DNA from: Sperchopsis tessellata
Taxonomy: Eukaryota > Arthropoda > Insecta > Coleoptera > Hydrophilidae
Assembly (NCBI GenBank): GCA_033557685.1
Contig: JAWQRN010000154.1
Location: forward strand, 1 to 35,815
DNA: 35,815 bases
Direction: 5' to 3'
Each line of letters opens with the position of its first letter. Positions within the stretch are counted from its first letter, which is position 1. Under the pieces are notes generated by a model that saw nothing but the letters and a program-made list of their open reading frames with translations, was not told the DNA's origin and did no database searches. The position numbers and the translations under genes are program-made. Positions 1 through 12,300 of the stretch are shown piece by piece.

Positions 1-201
1 ACATTGAAGTTAGTAGTAGTATTTCCCACATGACTCACATGAAGGTAGCAACGTTAATCAAATAACAAATATGATCAGCTGATTAGTCATGTCAATCACT
101 TGGAAATTTTCTAATTGTTCCGTGTTCCAACTTCTATTTATAATAGATTGATAATATACTTTGAAAACCTTACGTGATCTCAATTAGGCACTGAAATTAC
201 C

Positions 202-308
202 ATGCAAGCTAAACAAGATTTGGGTATTTTAGAACCCCAAGAAAGGTTAAAGGTGTTAGCAAAGTACAGCAGTGCTTTTGAAGTAGACCCCAAAGTACCC
301 ACAAAAAG
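202..308 (+). CDS. STAMBP: STAMBP exon 1 (first coding exon)
   Basis: This exon encodes residues 1-35 plus two bases of codon 36, beginning MQAKQDLGILEPQERLKVL. It starts the USP8-dimerisation domain. The donor is AG|GTAATG, and the split AG joins an A at 3178 to give Arg36. An in-frame TGA lies 27 bases upstream of the ATG, which supports this start. No clear TATA box or 5' UTR splice site was recognised in positions 1-201. Confidence 0.9.
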
Positions 309-3300
309 GTAATGTCTTTCTATAATTAACAATTTAGTTTATTCCCCTTGCAAATAAACCACCCTTAAATGAAATGCAACATCAGCTCATTAAATGTATT
401 ATTTCTTTGAAAAGTTAAATTTTATTTGTTTTAATAAAAAGGTTAACTATTCCATGAAAGTTTATTGTGTGACTTACAATATGCATTAGTGTAGCGTAGT
501 AAGTTACTGCTTACAAGTAAATACGTATTTTGGTAAATAGTTGATTCGCAGTATTTGCATAAGTGTTACGAGTAAGTCCTATCTATTTTTTAGTGGGGCT
601 ACTTCTTCTTGTACCTAAAATTTGACAATAATGGGCATTCATGTTTTGTCATTGTCATATTAGTTATTGAAATGTTGTACACTGAGGTACGCCTTCTGGA
701 AATTATATACCAGTTACATGTAAATAATAGAATTTTCTTCCCTTACTGTGGATAGAACTTTGATGGTTAAAAGAGTATTGAACTGGCACTCTTTGCTATA
801 CTGGGAGCTGTCTAAACCAACTTAGGCCAAATACAAAAAGAAAATTAAATTGTCAACTCTCAGTGTGCTTAAAACATTGATGGTAAAAAGTCTCTAATGT
901 TGTAGGCTGCTATAGCAGAGGGCTGTCCAACCAGTTTCATGTGAAAGAAATGAATACTAAATATGAATTCACTAAGGTGGATGCTGTACATAAATTAAAT
1001 ATAAACAAATTAATTCCAATTTGCAATAACTTTTGACTAACAAAACAGAAGAAAGTTTACAATGTCCCAGCAATACAATTCCTGATAAGATTTAAGTATA
1101 AAAACAAATAAGTTTTTATAAAGCTCCAATTAAATTATTAAGTGTTGTGTAAGATGGCTTACAAAAAAATATTTTCAGAAGAATGTATGTTGTCATATTT
1201 TTTTTTATATTAAATAAAGTTCACAGTGACTAGGCCAAGTGACTATACCTCTAATCTGTTCATACACAGAGCGAGCATTTAAAAGTTGTTCAAAATAAAA
1301 GGTTAGATATAATTTTTATAAAAGGTAATCTGCATATTATCATTAATTTGTTTATATATAATATAATACCATAATTATGTATTCTAAATTAGTTCAAACA
1401 GCTTAGTTCTCTGTAAGCGATGGGTTTCGCTAGTGTTATCCAAGAGTTGAATGGCCTCTAGGTTCACATGGTTATGCAGTCGAGCTTCATATTTAGTAAC
1501 ATGTTTTTGAATTTCTTCCTTTACAGTACAAATTTGCAAGTCATGTCTCGGCATTCCTCTCATCTTCGCGAGTCTTTACTATTGAACGGAGTATTTTGTT
1601 TTTGAACCACTTGATTATCTAAATGTTTTATTTAGCTGCTCAGCCAGAGAGGCCTACCGTACAGCCAGATTGCTTTCAGTACTTGTTTGTAGACAAGTAA
1701 CTGATTTGGAATTGACAATTTGCTGTTGCGATCAAGCAACCAGTACTGCTCTCAGGATTTAATATGAAGTTGTGCTCATCTCATGACATGGATCTTCCAG
1801 TTTTGCCTTGTGTCCAGGTTCATGCCCAGATACTTAGCGTGGTCTTCATTGGCAATGATCTTAATGTTTATCGTGATTTGCTCTTGATCACATCTTTATT
1901 TGAAAAGTTGACATGAATCAATTTATCTTCGTTTAGCCGAATATCCCATTTATTTGTCCAGTTAGCGATCAAGCTTAGTGCTTCATGGATTTTTCAAGGT
2001 GCTTCTAACAATTTTGTTCCAGTTTCCAACATCACCGTGTCGTCAACAAACGTTGCAGTTGTAGTTCTTTGGTTCCTTGTGGTATCGAATGTATATATTA
2101 GGTATAACACTGGTCCTTGTGGAACTTCTGCTTTGTTTGGGTTTAGTTGTGAGCACTCATAATTCTGTTTGATTCTAAAGCAGTTTATTGTCAGGTATGA
2201 CGTAATATCTTCCAGTCGAGATACGGTTCAACTTTCTCAGTTATCCCTTGTACTAGACCTTATTAAAGGCAACCTTTTCATTAACTGGTTATTCTTTGAA
2301 TTTGCTCTATACACGTTCTGAAAACCAAATTGATGGCTAGAGACACTTGCTAGTTAGGGGTTTTAGTCTTTTTATTAGTAGTCTTTCGAACAATTTAAAC
2401 ATTACTATTAATAAACTTATTGGCCGGTTTAGTAGATATTTTGCCTGGTTTTGGGATCATAATGACTTGCCTTATCTTCTAGAGTTTTGGAATATATTCC
2501 AGTCTGAGTGCAGCATTGAAAAATCTTGGCATTGAGAATAAATTAATTACATGCCATGAAAGTATTTAGTCTAATATAGTTCTACTGTCAACCTCAGAGG
2601 ACTACAATTCCCATATTCCAACTTTACTCCTCTCATTATCCATTATCAGCAACAATAATGTCTATTTTACCCTCATTCTAAAATTTTTCATATAGTTGGT
2701 ACAGGTAAGAATGAATAAACAATGAAATGTTAAAACAAAATCATATTACCACACTACTCATCGAATCTCGTCAGTTGTGTGTACCATTTTTTTGGTAGAA
2801 GCAGATATAATGTTAAAATTCAATGGTAATGAACAGTGAAAAATATTGAAGATGGAAGGCGAGAGGTCGAAATTAAAACAGAAACAGTAGTTGATTAATT
2901 AATTAATATTACTTGAAATATTATAAGTTCTGTTTGCATCTAAATAAACTAAGATAAAAGTATAAAAAATATTCCAAGCCGAAGATCAACAAAGGAGTGA
3001 ATACCATGAGGCTTTCTAGCAATGTAGTAACAAGGAGGACAAGTAACATTACACATGTTTAACATAAAATATAAGTAATTGAAACGCTAATTATATTCAT
3101 TTACGCTGAACTTGGTTACTATTTTATAATAAAATATTTTCTAATATGTATAATATTTTTTCTTATTTTTTTGCTAGATACTATAGATCTGGAGTTGAAA
3201 TGTTAAAAATGGGCCAAGTTTATCTTGATGAAGGTAGCTTGGAAAATGCATATGTACTTTACATGAAGTACATGACATTATTTTTGGAAAAAATTAGACA

Positions 3301-6300
3301 GCATCCAGAATACCAGTCAGTTCCTACAGACATAAAAATTAAAAATCATGCAAAGATTCGTGAAATTTTACCTAAAACAGAGAAAATAAAAGCAATGCTT
3401 TTGGAGCAATACACTACCGAATTTAATAAATATATTGAAGAAGTAAGTATATCTTATTAAATGTAATAGACTTCCACGGTTATTATGAATGTTTTTTCCG
3501 TGTGGAAACCGTGTAGAGGCTCTGACAAGTGCCAACGTTTCGTCCACTGCTGCAAGGGACATTTTCAAGGCGAGTGATGTTACTTCAGTTAATGAATTCA
3601 CTGCACTGAGTGTAGCTGTTTGTATTAATATTGATCTTAATCTTCATTAGGGATCAGCTCATATGCTCATTCTAACAGTTTATTAAATAATACAAAGATA
3701 TTTACTGACAGGGAAATAGGAAGTATTTGCTGTCACCACTGTTCCCACCATCAAGATTATAACAAATAATTTGTTTAATTTATCATTTTATGCTTATAAT
3801 ATACTTATACTGCCCATTTAATGAAAACTTTTGCAACCCATGGCTATTTATTTTTCACAAGTTATATTTATTCTTCAAAATTGTATTAAAAAAGAATGAG
3901 AAGCACTGAGTATGTCTTACAATGGTCGTTTAACATAACATCAAATATTTAAGGTAAAAGAACTGTATATATGTGAAAAAATGCAGATATTTTCTCCACT
4001 GGTGGTAGGGAGAGGCATAAAGGCAAGTGAAAATACAACGTAGTTCATTTTGATATTTGATCATTCTTGCAGTTATTTATTGAAATTAAAACTGTAACGT
4101 TAATTGTAGAATGGTCAGTCAGTGTTCTATTTTGAAATATTTTATCCATAATTTAAGTATTTTAAACATTTAATATCTAACCAACAATAGTCCATAACCA
4201 GACGGTATCACCAAAAGAACAATTCATGAATCTTTTCCCAGGAAGCATGCTATCTTTTATTTTTAGTTATATGTTTTCTTTTAAATTTATTTCAGTTATT
4301 TCATCTTTGTAAAGAATACATCCAACACTACAGTTGCAACTTAGAATCTTCAATGGTTTTTTTTCTTTTTGAACAAAAGACAAAAATGATTTTAGAATTG
4401 GAAATGTATTATCAGTTAATAATAAATAGTATACAACAATTGTCGCTTAGAACACCAGTTTTTCAATTACTGTCAGGACTTCATGTGTTAAAAGTGAATT
4501 GAATGTCTTTTACCATTATGCAGGACAATAATTGTTTTAGAAAAAAAGAGAAAAGGAAGAAGAAGAAAAGAAGCTGAAAACTGGAAAACCTAAGGAAGTT
4601 AAACCATCTCCGTGTAAAACAGATGCTACTTGGGCCATTGTTCAGCCAACTCCAGATTTAGATGCTATATCCTATCCAGATCCAAATTTACCTTCAGCTC
4701 CTCCACTACCACTAAATATTGCAGATGACAAAAGACCTTCTACAGGAGCAATGCTGTAAGTTTCTTAACATATCATCCTATAGATAGAAATGAATGCTGT
4801 TATAATGACTAGAAGAATTGTTATCAATTATTGATATGTTGTCAAAAAGACATGTACACTTAAGACACGTTTTTTGGTTAGATGAACAATAAAAGTGTTT
4901 CCATGAGTAGAAGAATCCGCGAATCAGTTTTTGAAATTTTGCTTACCAACATACCACATAGTAATATTTTTATAAATCATTTTAAGCTATGAAAATATTG
5001 GCCTTAAAATTATGTTTATGGGTAATTGTACGTACATAGGGCAAGGCAGAAGCTTGAACATTTAAAAATAATATTAAACAAGATAGGTAAAGTAACTGTT
5101 CAGCAAACATGCTGTAAAGCACAGCTTTGTGAGCAGCCTATTAAAGCTTGAAAAATTTGCTTAGAGGTTGAGCATTTACTTTGATAATTTGTATGTGATA
5201 TAAATTGCGATACTTAAAAATACATTTAATGTTTTGCCTTAATTTGCATTTTAGAAAATGTATTGTAAGAAGGTAAACACCATCTATCCATTGTTCTATT
5301 TATATTTACACCTCTACCAGCCTCCACTACAAGCTCCTTTTCATGAAATCCTGTAACCAGTTCAAAATGATTTTTCCTATGACATTACCCCTAACATGTT
5401 CAGTCAACTCATTAATTTTAACTCTATTAGTTTGCTCCCAATTGTATACTGTCTAAAACTATCCATTCTATAAATATACATAAGTATAGAACATAAAGGG
5501 CTATTATAGGCTGGTACTTTAGTCCTTCATTCTTCCCAATCATTCATATATCTCATAATACCCTATATTGTTTCAAAACATTTGCTAATGTAACCATTTA
5601 ACCTTATTCATATATTAAGACTATTTTAAATAGCTTAAATTGTTTTTACTAAGCTGGACTTGGACTTACTCTCATGAATTATATGAAAATAAACTATTAG
5701 AGTTAACGTTTTCAAATTAAATTTAAACATTCTCTGCCAGACATAAAACCACAATTTATTGGCAATAAAAAAAATTATATAAATAAGAAAATCAATTTCA
5801 ATAGTCAAGACTAAAATCAAATATAAATCAACTTATTGATTAATAGAAATCATAGATTATTTTATTTGATTAACCATTTATTTGATCATTCTATTATTCG
5901 ATTAATTCATTATTTGATTACCGTAAAATCTTGAAAATAATGTGCGCTCATGTATAATACTTTACTAGGTTAAAATATAAAAAAATTTGATTTACGTTAC
6001 AAGTAAAACATATTGCAGATTAAAACAACAGCGACAAGTAATTGACTAGAGCACCATTATGTTTTTCGCAGGTGTTTCAAGTGAGCAAGGTAAGAAGATG
6101 TGACCAAAGAGTAATACTGCATAGGTCAAAAAGTGTGAAAAGTCTTGGAAACAAAGCCTCATAGCTATAGTTTTCGTCTGCTATGAGAAGAACCCATTTT
6201 GCTGTTTAGTGAACCTGTCTAAAATGCAAATTTTACTTCGCTACTTTACAATCCTTGTATACAGGATCTCAGAAAATGAGAGTCGCGCAATACTGTGAGC

Positions 6301-9300
6301 ACCAAGAATAATGACCTAGGTGACATTGAACGAATCGTCAATTCGGTTTCTTAAAATTTCATTGGTTAATGGCAGGACTACACACAAGAATGCACTTGTT
6401 TTCTATTAAATATTACATACTATATTTGTTTGGGATTAAAATACACAACCCCATTTTAAGTGATCTGCAAGTAGATAAAAATTGTGCCTATTTTACTTGA
6501 GATTCTACGGTAATTGATCTTTCCTCATAAACCTTGCGTGCACTAGATTCGCGCATTTGGAACTTAAGAATCAATGAGAAATATGGGATTAGGTTCCAAG
6601 ATTTATTTGAAACTTGTCTGCGTTTTTTTTTTTCTGAGGTCAAGATCTTTATAGCTGTTCTTTTATATTTAGTGCATGCTGAATTCAAACATAACCCATT
6701 TTGCTCAATCAGGTTAGGTGTTTTTACTACCTTTAGAAAGTTGGTATTATGGAAATTAATCATATAATGGTTATGAAACTATGATGTGTATTGTCACAAA
6801 GCAGACTTAGACTTGCATTAAGTGTAAAGTATATATATATTAAATGATATTGTGGAAGAAAGGAACTTTTCAAGGACTTTTGTGTGTGTTTTGCATCTGG
6901 AACATCTCTCTTGAGGGACCAGCACTTCTCTGCCATCACTCGACTGTCTTAATGAAAGTGTTCACCTTGCTCCTCGCTGTAATCCCCACAGTTTTCAGGA
7001 AAATAATCTAAATGTGAGCTGAGAAAGTGCATTGTTTTGGACATTCGTGCACTAAGAACTTGCAAGCTCCGTAGGAGTTCCTCAACAACATATTCATATC
7101 TTGAGCTCCTGTGGTTACCCAGAAAGTTCTTGATTATGGACTTCAATGCGAGCCAGACATTTTTCTCATCTTCTTCTATGCTCTCATCAAATTAGCATCT
7201 TTCATAAGCTCCCTGATTTGAGGGCTGTCAAAAATACCTGCCTTTAGTTTGGCCTCACTGACGCATGGAAACTTCTGATTTAAGAAAACAAAAGCTCTAC
7301 TTACTTTGCTGAGTGCCTTGACAAAATTTTTCATAAGACGAAGGAACCACAAGAACTTGTGAGAGAATATTGTGCAAACCTGGTTTCTGGCCAGGTCTTG
7401 TTTCTCAGATGCGTTTGACATAGTGCTTCTTGTCTGTTTGACTATCTCACAGGCATAGAAAACAGGGGTATTCGTTGTAGCCGCCTTATAGACCTAGCAC
7501 TAAGAACACAACCACAAGTTACCAGTTCTAACATTGCACCGACCACCGGAGTCTCAAGCGTGATTTTGAAATACCTTTTCTAGGTCTCAAACATAAACTA
7601 AAGTTCCTGAAAAGGCCGTTTCTTCCATATTAACTGTATTTATGTACTGTATCATATATTTAATGTACATCTGATGTGAATGTAAGTCTGTTTTGTGACA
7701 ATACAAATCATAGTTTCATAATCGTTATCTAATTGAAAATCGAGGTAGAAAAAAACCTGACTTGATTGAGCAAAATGGGTTATATTTTTGAACTCAGCAT
7801 GCACCTAATACAAAAGAACAGCTATAAAAATCTTGACCTCAAAAATTACGCAGACCAGTGTTATAAGTTCTAATATTAACATAAATTTCATGAAACAGTA
7901 GCATATGTAGATTACACAATTTTATAAGTCTATACTATACGAATGTAAAAAACACCGTACATGAAAATAGTGATATGTAAAAAAAACAAACATCCGTATG
8001 AATGATGTTTCCGGGTAGAGGCTCTGATAAGTGCCAACAGGATGGCATCTTTTGATAAAGGGAGAACTTGCGAAATCTTTGGATGTCCGCTAGTTATTTT
8101 AATTCCATGAAAATAATAGACTGCTATTATTATTATATTTCTAAACAGAATTTCTCTTTTATGAAAAAAGCCAACTGATAAGTGCATGAGAAAGCAAATG
8201 GTGATTTTATAATTCACTCATAACCAAATATTGTTTCGTGTACAAAAAATAATTTGCCAAATTTTAATTCAGATACATGAATAGTCTACAGTATAGCAAA
8301 TATTTATATATTATAATAGTTGCAAAGTTACTCTATACGGACATTGAAATTGCGCCTTCCTGTACAGTTTAAACAGTTAGAATAAAATATGCTATAATTT
8401 CAATAATAGTGCTATTAAAAAAATAAAATATGCTTTAATTTCAATAATAGGGCTATTTTTATATATTTTATTATGATATAATAGACAAGGTGCATGGATT
8501 CGCAGTAAAGGCGCTAAAGAAGCTTGTAAAATGGTGGGAAATTGAGAAGACTTATTTCTAGTAGTGCCCGCCTTAAAAGGGATTGGCTGGGGTGTGTAGT
8601 TATTATAGTTGTTTCAAAAAGAACTTGTTAAAAAACTACCTACATGTAAACAAGAGAAAAATAAATATCATATTGTAAGTTAATTGAATTATTGATTAAT
8701 CAAAAACATACCATAACATGAAATTTAAGGTAGTATTCTGAGATGCTATCATTTTAATGCTAAATACAAGAATACTTTTTCATCTTATAGTCACCACCGA
8801 TACATTTGAATAATTGCTCTTAATTGATTGTTGTTTTTATTTTTCAGGCCTTCGGATAAACCTTCAGTAGACAGATCAAACAAACCAATAGAACCTTCTT
8901 CGATAGCTCTCAAACGAGGATTACGAAATGTTATAATACCCTCAAAAGTGATGACCAATTTCTTGCATTTATCTCATAAGAACACCATGAATAATATTGA
9001 AACTTGTGGCATCCTTGCTGGAAAATTGGTAATATATCCTTGTTTAAATAACATTTAGAAGAAAATATGTAGCAAGAGAAATATACGCAATATTTCAACT
9101 TAATTTTTTTACCTGATTGTACATTATCTCCTTGTTTAGTATTACTACTCTTGTATTTTTATTAGTGTTTTTATTTAGGAAAGGAACCAGTTGACAATCA
9201 CCCATGTTATCCTACCCAAGCAGAAAGGCACCTCAGATTCATGTACAACATTGAATGAAGAAGAAATTTTTGACTACCAGGACCAATATAATTTACTTAC

Positions 9301-12300
9301 CATTGGTTGGATACATGTAAGTTTTTAAAATCTATCAAACAATAAAGTTTTTCTGCGGATTTTAAATGTAATATCTTTTCTCTATGTATGAAAAATGGTA
9401 GGTTGACAGTTGTAATTTTATCGTTTTAGTGAAATATTTGTGTATTGACTTGTTGAATTATTTATACTAACTTGTAATTTTGTTTTGTGTTATTACCTTT
9501 GACTGATTTGTTATATTAATTAAAACAAATGAGATTATAGCGGGTAATTTTAATAACAGAATTAGTTTAATTTTGTATAAAAATTTCAGTTATGATTTAA
9601 AAAACTATTGTATTTTCCGGTGTATAGAATATACTTTCAACCATAATGAAATTAACAAAAATAGTAAATTGATTGTATTGATTTAACTTTTAGCAGATAC
9701 ATTACTGGCATAAGAAGCACATTGATCATTGAATAAAGAAAGAAATAATTTTTATCGAAATGATTATAATTTTGGTATTCACTAACTTAAGTATTTCATT
9801 TAAGATTCCACATTGTCGCTATGGTCTGTGGGTAACTATTGTAGCAAATGCATTGCATGTTTAAATTTGAAAAACTAAAACAAATTATTAGCCTTAAACT
9901 AACATGTATTTCTTTGTTTTTAGACCCACCCTACACAAACTGCCTTCCTATCAAGTGTAGATTTGCATACACACTGCCCATATCAACTTCTTATGCCAGA
10001 GGCAATAGCAATAGTCTGCGCTCCTAGATATAATGAGTAAGTAAAAAGTTTTGCACTGTTTGTTATTACTGAATTATTATACATACTTAAAATTTATATG
10101 ATACCCATTATTAATTTTATTAATTGTTTATGCATCTTACAAGGGGTTAGCAGGGATGAATGTGCATTATTTTGTCTTATTTGGTCGGTAGTTCTTACTT
10201 GGACCTTCCTTGTATATCTTTTGTGTATATAAGTGTATCAGTTTGGCTCTCTCATACAGATACATCTTTTCATTCCAAGCTTCAAATTTTTAGTATAGTT
10301 GGCAGATGTGGATGTCCTATTTACCCAAGTTATTGCAGGCTCTTTCCCATGTTTTTTTGACTTTGATGTCATGAAACGAAATTTTATCTTCTGACTCCAA
10401 TTCCAATGTCGATATTCTGCTTCATTAAGGAAGTCTGGAAGAGTGCCTCGATCGTGGGATCGTGTTATAATTTTCAAGCATTTTTTACCTCTAAGTCTTT
10501 TTACTTACAAATTGTTGGGAAATACAATTGGAGTGAATTGACCATAATGTTATTTTGGATATAGGCAAAACCTGCAAGATGGGTTAGATTTTCTGAAAAT
10601 ATGAGATTAAAATAGCTAAAATGGAGTCAGGTAGAAAGACATATAATGAATTACATCAGAGCCGTGGTGGAATTAACAGATGTTTGAGTCGTCTATTGGC
10701 TCAGCAATTATATCAAAAAAACAAAAATATTATAAACTTCTTAAATGTTCTGAAAGGGGAGGAACTCTAAGCTAGTTTATTCAAGTTTATAATCTTCATG
10801 AAGAAAATGAGTGCAATATGTAATTCTTAAGCTGGAATTCAATATTAGCAGCAAATACTAGTGGCATTATTCTACTATGTTAATTAGTTTAAGTAGGAAG
10901 TACTAGCCGAGAAACCATTTAAGAACTAACCCAACATGTTAAAAATAATTATTTCTCTGTATAAGCCAAAGAGAAAAATTGAGAAAGTGTGAATTATGTC
11001 AAAGCTATATCTCCACAAAAGCAATACGTACAGATATGCAGCAAACCTAATTGTATTGTAACTGATAATGGTAACAATTAACCTGAGGAATTGACCAGCT
11101 ACAGAAAATTGTGAAATCCCAAGAGATTTGTAATGCTTTATCAAACCAAGGTATCATTTGGAATTTTATTCGATCCAAAACACCTTATTTTGGAGGACTA
11201 TTGAAAGCAGATTTCTCACACCTCTGAGTGATATTCACAGAAATCTAAACCTTCTTACACCAATCATTTTTAATTGATCAACCTTTTACAGCAATCCCCG
11301 ATCCTTTGGAAAAAAAATCCCCCCATATAACAAACCAGTACTAACAGGTGCAACATTTTGAAACAGACGGTAGAAGGAAAGCCTATCGCTTGCAAATGCA
11401 CAACCAATAGACAAAAGTCAAAACAAGGATGAAATCTTACGACTCTTTTGATAATCGTAATTAACAATTAGTTCCTTTTGTTCTGGAATCTTGGCAGAAT
11501 AGAAAAACTATATCCTGGTACTGAAGGCAATATGTGAGTATTATCGGTACAGCTACTTAATGGCACAATGTGAAGTTTTATTTTATACCCAGGAACCATA
11601 TTGTAATAATGTATGAATTTTGAAAGTGTATCCTTTTATGTTTTCCAATAAATAAATAAGCTCCAAAATGCAGACAGTGAAATTCAAGTAAACTACAAAC
11701 AAAATAAAAAACAGCAACAAATGTTTCCTGGTTGAAATAGATTAGGCCCTAAAAAGTGAGGTTTACAAACCAGAATTATGGCCATAAGGAGAAGCAATAT
11801 CGAGATTGGCGAACATCTTTTGAACAATGAAGCTTCAAAAAACAATTTTTTAGAAAGAAGGGAAAACAACCAAGAAGTAATTTGATATCAAACAAGAAAC
11901 TAGAAAAGATGAAAAAACTAAAAACAAAAAATAATCTAACCATTTTACACAAACATTCAGTGTTAAGTAATAAAGTTTCATCTCTTGAAATACAGGCTGA
12001 AGAGCAGAAGACACATGTTGTCTGTCTTTCTGCGCATTGTCTAAAGGATGAAAATTATTAAAATTCTAATTTAACTAGTTATAGTAACGTAGCTTGATAT
12101 AATTGTAGAAGAATTGACCATGGTAGTGTGCATTCCATCTATCACATTCAATATGTTTCAACTGAGTGGCACTGAGAGTTCGCTATTGTGCACATTGTGG
12201 CTCATAACACAATAGTTATTAAAAAAAAATCGTGTAGGAAGGCTTATTTTTGGTTCACAAAAATTAAAACAAAAAATGTTGTGACGAACGTTTTCGAAAA

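Noticed and set aside
1..201. TATA box or defined promoter for the AMSH gene
   Set aside because: TTTATAATAG near 136 is weak in AT-rich sequence, and no other core element supports it.
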